Shown here one piece after another: positions 22,901-35,200 of a DNA stretch of 64,000 nucleotides. Both the position numbers and the translations under genes were made by a program. How positions within the stretch are numbered: position 1 is the stretch's first letter; each line of letters begins with the position of its first letter. Origin of the DNA: Euonymus europaeus (Eukaryota; Streptophyta; Magnoliopsida; Celastrales; Celastraceae); the NCBI GenBank assembly GCA_963580455.1, contig OY756957.1, positions 25,078,501 to 25,142,500 on the forward strand, written 5' to 3'. Under the pieces are notes generated by a model that searched no databases, was not told the origin of the DNA, and worked only from the letters and a program-made list of their open reading frames with translations.

Positions 22901-25538
22901 AATAGTAGATTAAACATACCAGATTCACCGAGCGCGGAACGCGTACCAATCCTATAGGAAGAGTGCCTGTGTCATTTTTATAGGTTGCATTGTACCAGAT
23001 GCTCACATTAAAATTACTCCCATTAGAATTTAAGAAGTCATAAGCTGTAAAAAAATCCAAATTAATGTTAAACTGGAGAGTTTAAGGTGGTCATATGCCT
23101 TAAGAGTATCATCTAAGAAGAAATCATTTTGAAGATATTAACAGACAGACCTGCAAGTATCTCGTTAATCTTTCCCTCCAGGTTTCCTTTCCGGTAACCT
23201 TTATAAAGCTGATCGTTTACCTCAAGAGAATTATTGCGCCACAGATACGTACCTCGAACACATGTTACCTCTATATGCAAAACAAAATCGTGAATAAATA
23301 AAATTGAGCATGTTCAATGGAAGCAATGTAACCAGTAAAAGATCAGAAAAACACCTGTCATACCAACCACAGGAAAAAACAAAAGTATAAGTGAAGAATT
23401 GCCCCTCTGACATCTGATAAATCAAATTTGTGGGTTCATTGTAAAAATAAGGTAGCAAATGGAGAGGTAAATAGAGAGATCTTTTGGGCCTTATGCTGAA
23501 TGTCTGATGCAAAAGGAATTCTTTGCCAAAATTTAACAAAGCTCATTTAAGTGAGTACATCATTTTTCTGTTTTCTTTCCAAAATTGTTTCACTTGCAGT
23601 TGATGTCATTTCTTTCTTCTTTGATTATGGATTGCATCTATAACTTGTTAGCATATTTATTCAAAATGAGAACTTGCTTGCATGTATGGAAAGTTACAAA
23701 CAAACATAACAACACTCTTGTTCTCGAACATGATGATCATCTAAAAACTTTTTCAGCTGGAAAATTCATACAAGTCAAACTTATATACACACACACACAT
23801 ATACTGAAATCCATGCAGAACAGTGTAAACCTTCTGTCTCTCCAAAATCAATTCGGAAATATTTCTTGAGGAATATCGTTCAGAAAGTAATTATTTATAC
23901 CTTGTGATAACTCAGTGGATAACAGCTGCACAGGGACTGTGAAGTTTGAGTTTGCCAAGCATTGACGTTGTGCATAATAAATGGGATCTCCAGAAACGAA
24001 AGCAGGTTCGAGAAAATTTTGTGTTTGAGGCATTGTTTCTGAACCCTGAAATTTTTAGGGTGGAAATCGCATTACCAGCAGAATTACATATCCATCAAGA
24101 TTCATATTGGCAATACAGTTATACTCGATGCAAAGTAATCGCCGATAATTGAAAGGCGAAACAATAGATATGAATTCATAGATAATAAAAGAAAGCAAAG
24201 GATTGGGAAGACTTACGACGACATTTTCGGCTAAAGTATCCACAATATTAGAGGAATTTAGAGTGAACGAAGTTGTGAACATACTCCCAGCCAAAACTGT
24301 CAAAATGCAGAATTAATGTTACAACAGAAAGATACGTTGCCTTATATCATCCCATCAAGAGAAGCAAAATCTTTTTTTAATTTTTTTTTTCTTTTTTTAA
24401 AACTAAAGCAAGAAAAGGTTAAATACATTAGGAAAGAGATGAAGAAAGAGAGATACTTTCTGCAAGAGACTGATTATTGCCAGTGTATAGTAGAGTTGCA
24501 GGACATGACCCTGTATTCCTGCATGACTCATCTGGCAAGTCTGTGAATGAAACAAAATCAGTTCTCACGGCACGATATTCAGGCGCAGGCATTTGTAAAA
24601 GTGGAGGCCATTCTGGGGGATTAGGAATGGGGCAAGTTCCTGCCTGATCCAAGTCTGAGTACTGCAACCCACAAACTCTCTCACACTGACCATCCCCATT
24701 CGTATCAATACAAGCACAGCCACAGTTATTACTAGGCTTGTCAAGTTCATTATTGACTAAACTTTGAATGAGAACGAGAAGTAAAGAGAGAAAAAAAGGA
24801 AAGCTGATGAGCCGGACATTTGCAGAGATATTGCGTTTCTGACAAAAAGAAACAAAGAAAAAGAGAGAGTGAGAGATTCCACATTATGATTTAAACATAT
24901 AAGATTACATCAGAAGGAAAAACACGAAATCAAGCTTCAAAGCCATCAAATTATTGAACAATTAAGCCAACAAAAAGAACCATCATGGATTTCAAATGTA
25001 AAGAGTTAACTTCCTACAGATAATCAAACTATTCATTTCAAACCTATATTTTCCTGATAAATGGGACATATAACCGAAATTTATGCCTTCATACATGTCA
25101 GGTTCTGTTTTCAGAAATTAAAGAAAAATAATAATTTTAATAAAGGAGACCAAAATAGAGGTATACAGTCTGAGAATCATATCGAACTTTTAACCATCAA
25201 TAATTGTTGTACTCATCCTCTTGTAATGGACTGAAGAACATATTATGAGATACTGACCATATGCTTCAACTAATTTTTTTTGGATAAACCCTCAATTGTC
25301 CACTAATAATATGCGCAAATTAAAAGAATCCAATCACGAGAGAACAACAAAATGCAGACTCTTGCAGAACAAGAAAGAATCAAACTCTATCTTATCCACT
25401 CAGAATTCCCTTTCCTTTGATATTCAAATATTCATATATTTCTTGATCCAAAAATAAAACCTGAAAGGTTAAGTTCTTCCTGAGAAGAGCGTTGGCTTGA
25501 GTCCAGAAGCTGGAGTGACCATGAGATGGAATCGCCAT
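16997..25538 (-). CDS. Half-size ABCA-subfamily ABC transporter (ABCA7-like)
   Basis: Eighteen exons: 25538-25461, 24838-24457, 24296-24217, 24045-23901, 23270-23151, 23044-22920, 22205-22047, 20751-20589, 20512-20387, 20274-20197, 19504-19143, 18722-18522, 18402-18293, 18186-18102, 17999-17871, 17767-17662, 17500-17412, 17296-16997. They join in one frame of 945 codons, matching the size of plant ABCA3-12 proteins. It starts [19 protein letters not shown]; the first membrane helix follows near residues 34-53, then a Cys-rich lumenal loop, a membrane block (about 340-490), and one nucleotide-binding domain with Walker A GPNGAGKT (661-668), signature YSGGMKRR (762-769), Walker B MDEP (Asp786/Glu787) and H-loop His818. 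All catalytic elements are present. Plant ABCA half-transporters must dimerise and are linked to lipid and fatty-acid movement at the ER and other membranes. The gene runs head-to-head with the ABCA2-like gene. The annotated start is the first ATG in this frame upstream of the conserved [11 protein letters not shown]. Confidence 0.95.
21409..21720. repeat. Tandem repeat (3 units of about 100 bp) in intron 7 of the ABCA7-like gene
   Basis: Three consecutive units start at 21409, 21517 and 21617, with a partial fourth at 21715. Each has CAAAGARTTTCTGA, an A-run, GAACAGATTGATYAGAGATA and CCCTTGNCTTTGGCAG. Unit lengths are 108, 100 and 98 bp. The minus strand stays open across the array, but these residues are intronic. 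Confidence 0.85.
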
Positions 25539-28296
25539 GGTTTAGGTTTAACGCCCAAAGAAAAGCAACCAGAAATGCGACCGTTAAGATTCTCACCGGA
25601 ACGAAATCCGGAGATTCGAGTTCCCGCCAAGAACTGAGACAGCTCTTTTTGTTGGAGTCTGTTATAAATGCTCACCGTGACGATTGAGGAATGGGGGACT
25701 TTGGAGCGTAAAACTGCTTCTGTTTGATCGCCATTTTATGCGTCTTCATTGGACAGAGCAGGCTACTAAATGACTTATTTACCCTTAGTCCTTACACTAT
25801 TATCGAAAATGGTATTTGCAGAATAATGAATTTCACATCGTTTTCACAATTTGCAGTGCTGAAAATACCCTTCGCAACATTCTTAATCCTCACGCGTTTG
25901 GACTTTTCCATCTGCTGATGATGATTTGATAGTTTAATCAAAAATGTAGTGGTCAAATGAGAAAGATTAGTCAATTTAACAAGACATCATGGATCATGAT
26001 CTTGTGGATTAAGTAACTGACTCTTGAAATAAATAATTCTTATTAATTAACTCGTCTCGTGGAGGAAGAACATATTTTACCTTTGGGTGTTCACTTGTTA
26101 TTGTGATACTAATGAGAATTGGATTACAATTTGGTATCTATTTGTATAAAAATGCAATGTAATCAAATTTCTTATTAAAATTAGGTAAAATATGTATAAC
26201 ATCTTTTATATTTGATGAAATGATAAACGCGTCCCTCACATCTGTAAAAATTAAAAAAAAAACCGTTTATTTGATAGGGTAAAATATATATATCATCCCT
26301 GGCGTTTAATGAAAAGACAAAAACTTCTTCACATTTGTAAAAATTCAAGATATTTAGATCTAAAATATTACCATGAATAACTGAATTAATAATTCATTAT
26401 ATAATTTTAAAATGGTGATAATCTAAGATATAATTTTACAAATACAAAATAAAATTAATTTTTAGCTACAATAAAGGGGTCTTTATGTTTTACAAACATG
26501 AGGGAAGACATTTGTTTTTCTTTCATACGTGAGGGATAAGTTACAACGAGAATCCTATTATGTATAATGATAATCCTATACCAAAGACATATGATCCCTA
26601 GTATCGGGATTTACAAGGTGCAAAGACCTATGATTTGTCGTCATAAAAATGAAGATCATTCAAATATAATTACTATGATAGTGGACTTAAATTTAGCAAA
26701 AATGTAATTTCTTGGAAGTCATCATGAAAATGACCTTAGATCATCTCACATAAGCTAAAGAAAACTATATATAGAGATAGACTCAATTAATCAACAAACA
26801 TAAGACCATAAAATAATTAAAAAAAAAACTTATATCATGATATTATTTTATTTTAAATGAAAACCACAAGAAACTTCGTATGTAAGCGTGACAAAGACTT
26901 TGCACAGTGATTTTGTTTGTATCATTGTCTTAATACTTTCCCTAAAATTATTTTCTTTCAAACGAGAACTCATCCAAGAGACCATTTTTTCTTAAACTAA
27001 TCATACATCATGTGTTTGGACATAGTTTGCCGGCCAAGATAATCTAAATTAGTCAGGACTCATGAATGTGATTATTATATTGTACCAAATTCAAAATTAT
27101 GATTCCTATTTCAAGGATTGTTTTGCGATGCACTTGGTTGAACTTGCCTTGTTATTGAGTGGAAAATGTTTGAGCACATAGGACTAACGGTCTGAGTTTA
27201 TGCTCAGATTGGATATTCAAATAATAAATTTGTTTAGTATCATTTTCCGTTATAATTTTTTTTTTTTTTTTTTGCAATACTCACAAATGGTTGCTATTGG
27301 ATCAATTAAATAAAACTTGTCTTTCAATTAACTTTGAACAAGTAGTGACTAAGACATACATACGTTCATACTATTTCTTGAAAAGTATTCGATCACTCAT
27401 ATATAAATGTCAAATGTCCCCAAGGGAGGTGCATTAATCTCGAGGAACCAAATGTGAAACACATATAATATTCAGAAATATAACCAGAATTCTGTGACAC
27501 TGAGAGGAAAAACAGTGTGTTTACTCGGTAAAGTTAAAACATAATAATAATGAAATTAATTAGCCATAATTTTCAGAATTCAAAGGGTTGACTTGATTGC
27601 AAATGTGGAAAAATAGACTGATGCATTTTCTCAGTGAGTGCAAATTGGCTAGAAAATCAAAGATTATTATTATTATTATTCAATGTTGCTGAATTTGTAT
27701 ATCCATGAAAAAGAAAATAGGATTGATGTATAATTTAGTTTAGGCAATGAAAGTACTAGGTATTGATCCACTAATCCATAGATTATTCTTTTTGCTAATT
27801 TTTTTTTTTAAACATTATTGATCCACAAGCGAACATTTGACCAACTAAATTATTATTCTCTTTTATAATTGTCTCGATAACATTTACATCGATGAACTCT
27901 CCTAAAATATCTTAGCAAGTCGAAAAATGTCAATAAATATATTCAATCAAATTAGTGACCACTGATTCGGCTGTGATAAATGTCTGTGGGCAACCACAAT
28001 ATTGTGTAAGTTGCTGGGCATTAATTTTCTGTATTAAAAAATGTGTTTTTATTGATGTAACTGTATGAATATGTTTTGCTAATGTAGATGAGTATTTGGC
28101 TTGACTTTTGAGTAATAAAGATGAGACCCACAATTGATTAAGTGGGAAATGATAGAAGAAATGAATGTTAATGACTTGATTAATATGATTGTATTGGAAT
28201 ATGTGTTTTGCTAATATGATATTATTGAGATATGTGTTATGTTAATTTAATTGTATTGAGAGTTTTGTTTTTGTGAGATCCATTTTTAAAATTTAA
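25539..28296. other. Left half of the divergent ABCA spacer, no gene recognised
   Basis: Positions 25539-25740 should hold the promoter and leader of the ABCA7-like gene; a TATA-like TTATAAATG lies near 25660-25668. The rest is AT-rich. A second copy of the dispersed repeat of the left window edge lies at 26188-26548, and 28030-28130 belongs to a MITE family also seen near 30 kb. An ATT microsatellite sits at 27664-27681 and a T-run at 27258-27275. Confidence 0.55.
26188..26548 (+). repeat. Dispersed AT-rich repeat, copy 2
   Basis: Diverged copy of 365-690 in the same orientation, sharing GGTAAAATAT-type starts, CTCACATCTGTAAAAAT, and ATATTACCATGAATAACTGA against ATATCGTGAATAATTGAA. No terminal repeats could be defined. 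Confidence 0.5.
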
Positions 28297-28298
28297 TA

Positions 28299-28804
28299 CT
28301 CTCTCTTTCTTATTTTAATTGTCCCCTTCACTTTTACACAAAGTTTAAGAAAAATATTTACTCCTTCCGTCCCATTTTAATTGTCTCTTTCACTTTTTCA
28401 CATCGTTTAAGAAAATATTTAATTCACTTTCAATTTGACATTTATACCCTTATTTATAATGTGCATGATTATTGAGTTAATTATTGAGTTTTTCAAGTTA
28501 AGGATATAAATAAGGGTAAAATGAGAAAAAATGGCTTTTATTAATTGAAATGGACATGTATTTTGGGACATCCCCAAAAGGAATAAAGGACAATTAAAAT
28601 GGGACGGAGGGAGTAATTCTCTTTCATTTTGACGTTTATACCCTTATTTATAATGTGCACTGTTATTGAGTTAGATGTTGAGCTTTTCAAGTTAAGGGTA
28701 AAATAAGAAAAAATGATAAAAAATAATTTCATTAATTAAAATGGATATTCATTTTGGGACATCCCAAAAAAGAATAAATGACAATTAAAATGGAACGAAG
28801 GAAG
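28299..28804. mobile_element. Stowaway-type MITE (outer), interrupted by a related copy
   Basis: The outer element starts CTCTCTCTTTCTTATTTTAA at 28299 and ends GGAACGAAGGAAG at 28804, with TA on both sides (28297-28298 and 28805-28806), as expected for Tc1/mariner Stowaway MITEs. Its body breaks at ATATTTA (28360) and resumes at 28616 with ATTCTCTTTCATTTTGACG. Without the inner copy it is about 251 bp. Confidence 0.85.
28361..28613. mobile_element. Stowaway-type MITE (inner), nested in the outer copy
   Basis: A 253-bp element with clean ends CTCCTTCCGTCCCATTTTAA and AAAATGGGACGGAGGGAG and TA at both flanks (28359-28360 and 28614-28615). It lies inside the outer element at the TA of the word ATTTAATTC. 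The inner copy carries the same word intact, so the insertion point can be read exactly. Better preserved ends make it the younger of the two. Confidence 0.9.
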
Positions 28805-29277
28805 TAGGTCATTAGAGATGCATCATTATGGTTGTCCTCAGACATAGGACATGATAAGTTTATTCTCATAGCCCACTTTTTTTTAGACAAAAAAAAAAGG
28901 TGGTTGCAAATTTGTGAAAAGTCATGCACAGTTTTCTTTATTTTTTTAATAAATGAATTTTTAAAACATTTTATCGTCTATATGTTAATTGTTTTTTTAA
29001 AAAATTGCATATTCGAATTCAACTCGTAAATTTTTTTCTAACAAGAGTTATAATTGATAATTTTTATTACATTTTTTTAATTATATTACTTTTTAAAAAT
29101 AATATAATTAGTATATATGCTATGTAAATTATATATTCAAAGTAAATTTTGTATTGCCTCGTGATAGTAGAACATATATTCTCTATTTTCTGCATTATTA
29201 CATATCCAAATGACATGTTATGTAGATTTGGATTATTTTAGTTTCAAAGAATTTGGGCTCCGTATCATTTTTCTTAT

Positions 29278-29953
29278 TGGTGGGCAGGTTTACACCCAAA
29301 AAAAACTGATTTGCACCCTGACCCATCATTTTGACACATTATTTTATGCAGTTTTTTTTATAGTTTGACATAGCCACATAGGTAAATTACTAAATTCTCC
29401 TACGTCTAATTTTTTAAATTTTATTTTTTAATGTTAATTTTATTTATTTTTTAATTCTTTAAAAATAAATTTAAAATATTATAAATACATTAATAATATC
29501 GATTAATATAATAAACATATTCAACAACACACAACATGCATGCGACCTTATTACATATGTAAGAGCATATGGAAATTGTTGTGTTAGGGTTATTGCTAGC
29601 ATATAAGGGTGTGGTAAAAATACATGGGTCACTGTTCCCCAAGAGTTAATTTATGATATAAGAATATTTTGGTCGGAGTTGTGTGACCTATATGATGGTT
29701 ACGATCGTGCTTGTTTTATTCATAACTCATTGAATTTCTTTAACGTGGATATGGTTTTGTAATATTTTAAATTTATTTTTAAAGAATTAAAAAATAAAAT
29801 AAAAATTAGACTTAAGTGAATTTAGTAATGTACCTATGTGGCCATGTGGGTACGTCAAATTAATATGATAAAGAAAATGCATAAAATTATGTACCAAAAT
29901 GATGGGCCAGGAGATGCAAATTAGTTTTTTTGGGTGTAAACCCACCCACACTA
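29278..29953. mobile_element. Foldback-like element with about 200-bp inverted arms
   Basis: The left arm (from 29278) begins GGTGGGCAGGTTTACACCC. The right arm, in reverse complement from about 29953, begins GTGTGGGTGGGTTTACACCC. Matching continues through TTTGCACC, CCCATCATTTTG, ACATAGCCACATAGGT and CTAATTTTTTAA blocks for roughly 200 bp, leaving a unique core of about 250 bp. This fits a MULE-derived MITE or foldback element. I could not define a target duplication. Confidence 0.75.
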
Positions 29954-29992
29954 AATCATTTGATAAAGATGATGGTTAATTTACAATTAATT

Positions 29993-30735
29993 AGAGCATC
30001 CATAATGATGTATTTTTTTTGGGATGTAAAAATGTATGAGAATATATGTTTTTGTTGATATGATTGTATTGGAACATGTGTTTTGATGATATGGATGAAT
30101 ATGTGACTTGACTTTTTATAAAAAATATGAGATTCAGTATTTATTTTGATGAAATTTTGTTGGAGAATGGGTAAGGAAATGAAAGAGTAATATTTGACAA
30201 ATATTTAGAGGGAAAAATGTATACGTATTTTTGTTTTGTTGATGTGACTGTATTGAGAAAAGTGTTTTGCTTAAGTGAGTGATTATGTGATTTAACTTTT
30301 TATATAATAGAGCTGAGACTGAGTTTAAATTTTAATAAGAATGGGATTTTGGCAACCATTCTTGGTTCTAATACGCTTAGAGCACCAACAATGGGTAACT
30401 TTTAATGGGGCAAACATAATGTATGAAGAATTATGTTTTTGTTGATGCGGTTGGATTGAGATATGTGTTTTGTTGATGAGACTGCATTGAGATGTGTGTT
30501 TTGGTGATGTAGATGAATATGTGACTTGATTTTTTGTAAAAGATATGAGATCTATATTGATTTTGGTGTAATTTTATTAACGGATGAGGGAATGAAATAA
30601 TAAATATTTGGATAATGATTTCGTATTGAGAGATATGTTTTGCTGATCGATGTAGTTGAATTAAGAGTTGTATTATGGTGATTTGATTATATTGAGAGAT
30701 GTGTTTTTGTGTAATATAAGAAAGACTTAATGGAG
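29993..30735. repeat. Two adjacent MITE copies of one family (GAGCAYCNANAATG type)
   Basis: One copy starts near 29993 (GAGCATCCATAATG) and another near 30380 (GAGCACCAACAATGGG). Both carry repeated words TGTTTTGNTGATRT, TTGTATTGRRAYATGTG and GTGACTTGACTTTTTNTAAAA. The same words occur near 28030-28130. The end of the first copy (CCATTCTTGGTTCTAA) is a diverged mirror of its start. Boundaries are approximate. Confidence 0.5.
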
Positions 30736-30738
30736 CGA

Positions 30739-31158
30739 ATAAGGGTGCGTTTGTTTCACATTTTGCACAGTTTAAAGTTGTGGGATCCGCATAAAATGTT
30801 GTGTCAACCAAACGACATATTTTGTTGACAGCTTTAAGATGTGCAAAATAAAATGTGGTAATCTCATAACTTTTCAGAGCTTAAAGCTGTGGTACTCACA
30901 GTATTTTACAATCACATTACATAATTGCTCATTCGTATCTTAAAAGTTTTCAATTACTTTTTTATCGTAATACTTTTTTTTTAATTTTATTAACAAAATT
31001 AATCTAACAGAAAAATGAACCAGACACTTTATAGTACTTCATATAGCTTAAAGCTTGAGTTCCACAATTTTTTACATAATATTTTTTATAATTTTAAGCA
31101 CAATATTTTTAACTGTTTATAATTATAAAATTTAGTTATTAAACAAACGGACTTTAGA
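30739..31158. mobile_element. Possible hAT-type MITE
   Basis: The segment opens with GGGTGCGTTTGTTTCAC and closes with TTAAACAAACGGACTTT, an imperfect inverted pair of the kind common at hAT MITE ends. Inner words (GTTTAAAGTTGTGGGATCC against GAGCTTAAAGCTGTGG) add mirrored structure. No 8-bp duplication was verified. Confidence 0.4.
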
Positions 31159-31190
31159 TAGTTGCATTTGCTCTAAGATTTGACCGGACA

Positions 31191-31335
31191 TGTTCAACAG
31201 TCCCGGAGTTAACTAATTTTTAAAATGCACAGAAACCAGTTAGGCGTGTTCAACGATCACGGAGTTAACTAAATTTTAAAACGAACAAAAACCTAAACAG
31301 GCAGTATTCAACGGTCGCGGAGTTGGCTAATTTTT
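31191..31335. repeat. Degenerate tandem repeat, about 60 bp, 2.5 units
   Basis: GTTCAACAGTCCCGGAGTTA, GTTCAACGATCACGGAGTTA and ATTCAACGGTCGCGGAGTTG recur at about 60-bp spacing, each followed by ACTAATTTTTAAAA-like sequence. It is a small diverged minisatellite about 1 kb before the ABCA2-like start codon. Confidence 0.75.
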
Positions 31336-32282
31336 TATTTATGTTAATTTTTATTCGGAAAGTTATGGTCACAAGACGTGGAAAACTAATAAATCTCAAC
31401 AGACGTAGTGCACAAGTAACCCATGCCTCAGTGCCATTTGCATGCACAGTCAACCAAATCATGTACGACTTTATGTGCGAATCCAAATTGTGTGAATTTT
31501 CAGTGACAATGAAACTATACATATAAACAACAATAATATGTGTTGTTAATTTATTATAATAGCCTTGGAAGGGGGGAAAGGAATGTGTCGTGGCAAAATG
31601 AAGTTACTTCCTCCACTTGTTGACCCACATTTTTTTTGTAACGGATGGTAATCACATCATACGAGATTCTCATTTTCGATAGCCTTAATTCGGGTCATTA
31701 AACTTGTGTATAGAGAAGTTTCGCATCTGACAATATATGGAATCTAAGTTTAAAAAATCTCAGGTGGAGAAGGTGATATATTGTGGAACAAAATTTGTTG
31801 ATAATATCGTCAATCGATCCTAAAGTTGGTGTAGTCTAGGAACATATTGTTTATGGACATAAATGTACGAAGAAAGTCCAGCTAACGTTTTTATTGCAGA
31901 TTTGATCTTTCATAGTCAATGCGTATGAAACAATGTGGAGAGTTGATAGTTACACTTGGCATACCAATATTGAATATTTCGCCAGACGAAATAGTACTAG
32001 CTAACGTTAACAAGTAAATTTATCATGACCACATCAAATTTCTCGGAAGAAGCTACCCGTAATTTTAAATTAATTAATCATACGAATAGAATATATTAAG
32101 AACAACAATGGCATTTGCGTTAATATTATCTAAAACCAAGCCCATTTGTTTCACGGAAAGCTAATACAGTGTACCGCGCTTTTTAAAGCCAACTAACCAG
32201 AACATAGAGAGCGTCCATTCAGTACCGGAAAGACACGCAGGGTACTAATAATATACCAGAACACAGAGGATCAAATCTCCAA

Positions 32283-35200
32283 ATGACGAGTTTACTGAGA
32301 GGATTTCCTCTCCTGATTCAGCAGTTCACTGCTTTGTTCAAGAAGAACTTCCTGCTCTCATGGCGGAACAAGCCGGCGACGTTCCTCCAGCTCTTCTCGT
32401 CGATCTTCTTCATTTTCCTCATCTTCTGCATCCAGGAGGCCATAGAGGCGCGATACGCCGCCACCACCGCATTCAAGAGCGTCCCCGATCCGAAACTTTC
32501 GGTGGCTTCGCCAGTCCCGCCTTGCGAGGACAAGTACTATGTCAAACTCCCGTGCTTTGACTTTGTCTGGAGTGGAAATGGCAGCGCCAAAGTTCAAGGC
32601 ATCGTCAGAGCCATCATGGATAATAACCCTGGCCGGCCGATTCCTTCAAATAAGGTTTGCTTGTGATTCAATTTTTGTTTTTGAATTATTTTTTATTTGG
32701 TTTCTGCGAGAATAAAAGGAATCGTGATTGTAGAGAAATGTATAACTGTTTTTGTATTCTTAGAGACTCTGGATTTCCTTTACCAGTTACGAAGTGATAG
32801 GGGCAGTACTATAAATCCGTAGATATTTATTTGATTGATTAATTAGTTAGTTAACTTTCTCGTGCTAGTAGAGAATCTTTCATATTTTTCATTTTGTCCA
32901 TATATCGGTGCTGGAAAGAAACTTTAGAAATGAAAAAAAAATATATTTATTCTTTATTCCTTGACTCAGTTCTTGTTTCCCTGGTTTCGATAAAATAGCA
33001 TTCTTAAGATTTAAAATCTTGGTTATGTTTAAAGTAAAACTAGCGGGAGGAAATGAAATTATGTATTACTCCTTTTTTATACGTAGTTAAATGAGCCATG
33101 AAAGTTTATTAGAGATTGAATAGCGGCGTTCATGTAGCTAATGGACATTGTTTTGGTGGATGTCATGATTCTTCTACGTGTACCATTGCATACTGGGGAA
33201 AAAAGGGTAGGGTGAGATATTGTGACATCATTTTCTATGCACCTTTGATTGTACAGGTTAAATCATTTGAAATACCCGCGGAAGTAGATGCTTGGCTTTT
33301 TAGCAATCCCATGCATTGTCCAGGAGCTCTTCATTTTACTGAAAGAAATGCAACTGTAATCAGTTATGGTGTACAAACTAATTCCACTGCAACTGCAGTG
33401 CGAGGGCATTTTGAAGATCCAACTTTCAAATTTCAAATTCCACTTCAGATTGCCGCTGAGCGTGAAATTGCTAGGTCTTTACTTGGAGGTATTATACACG
33501 CTTCATATGGTTTGTGTGGTACTTGCATGAGGCAACCTTTTTTTCCTCTCGTTTTCTTTTTCTTTGGATGCATCACCTTTCCTTTTTTTCTTTGAATACA
33601 ACATGGTACTTATTTATGAATTTGTTTATGCTCAGATCCAAACTTTAGCTGGGTTGTCGGATTTAAGGAATATGCTCACCCGGCGGATAGTAATTTCTCT
33701 GCAATTGAAACAGTTGGACCCACCTTTATCCTTGCAATTGCCATGTTTGCGTTTGTGTTCCAAATCAGTTCTTTGGTCACAGAAAAGGAGCTTAAACTTC
33801 GACAGGTTTTGATTTTATGCTGTTGAAGTTAAACAGGGTTTAAATTACTGGCCATTTGCAAAAGACTAACAATTTTGATTGTATGTGGGACTGTTTTTAA
33901 AAATCTCTTAGGCAATGACTATGATGGGTCTTTATGGGTCTGCCTACTGGTCCTCGTGGCTTGCATGGGAGGGAATCATTACACTTCTTTCCTCACTTTT
34001 CATAGTTCTCTTTGGAATGATGTTCCAGTTTGATTTCTTCTTGAACAACAGTTTTGCAGTGCTGTTCCTCCTGTTCTTCCTTTTCGAACTTAATATGGTA
34101 AGATTGCATTAAATCTTTAGTGGTCATTCTCCTATGAATGATGGTTTTCATTATCTATAAGACAGCGGATTTTTACCTACACCTCTTGTCAATTTCTGTT
34201 TCAATTTCATCCTAGACTGGTTTCGGCTTCATGATTTCGGCCTTCATCAGCAAGTCATCGTCAGCCACAACAGTGGGCTTCTTCATATTTATTGTTAGCT
34301 TTCTGACTCAGGTAAGATTCTCCGCTTAGTGTCTCATGTATCATATTCTTGGTTAAAGTGTAATGATTGATCTTTTTTTTCTTCTTCCTGTCATGGTAGC
34401 TTGTTACAGGATTTGGATTTCCATACGACAACAACATCTCTAATTCTTATCGAATTGTCTGGTCATTGTTTCCACCAAATCTTCTTGCTCAAGCCTTACA
34501 ACTGCTTTCTGGTGCAACCTCTACCCCTGAAGATATTGGTATTAGCTGGAGTAGGCGGACAGACTGTGCTCCAAATGATACTGAATGTGTGATAACAATT
34601 GTATGCAATAGCTTCTAGCTCAAACCCTTTATGTTAAGATAAAGTGCTTTTCTAGACACACTTTACGGCTACCCCTTAGCCACTATTCTCTTCTTCTTGC
34701 TTCCAATATGATTCTCAGGAACAAAGAGGGGATGATTTCTCTCCATTTTCTGTTTAGGGGATTTGCAAAGGTGTAACCTAAAGGTTCATGTCCAATTTTT
34801 GAAAACAAACTCTCCACATATTATGTGGGATAAGGCCTGTGCACATCTTTTCTATCCCTGACCCTGCTTACTGCAGGATCCTTGTATGCAAAAGTTGTTT
34901 ACTTTTACCTTCTTTTCAATTTATTTGGGGGAGGGGTTCATGCATGTTTGTTCCTTAATTTTCTGTCTTTTTCTGTCAACCTGATCTTTGTCATTGCTGA
35001 TCTGTCATTTTTCTCTTGACAGAATGATATCTACTTATGGCTCGTGTCTCTGTTCTTTGTCTGGTTTGTTTTGGCTCTCTACTTTGATAATGTAATTCCA
35101 AATGCATCTGGTGTAAGAAGATCAACACTTTACTTTTTAAAGCCTGGATATTGGACAGGGAAAGGAGGAGACAAGGTTCGAGGTACCCTGAGCTTTATAC

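Noticed and set aside
30431..30811. 126-codon frame rich in QHISQY words
   Set aside because: It reads through two MITE copies in antisense; the repeats are those of the element.
25539..32282. Missing gene in the divergent ABCA spacer
   Set aside because: Both strands were read; only MITEs, repeats and AT-rich DNA were found.
32318..32597. Open frames opposite exon 1 of the ABCA2-like gene
   Set aside because: Shadows of a GC-richer coding exon; the plus-strand protein is clearly conserved.
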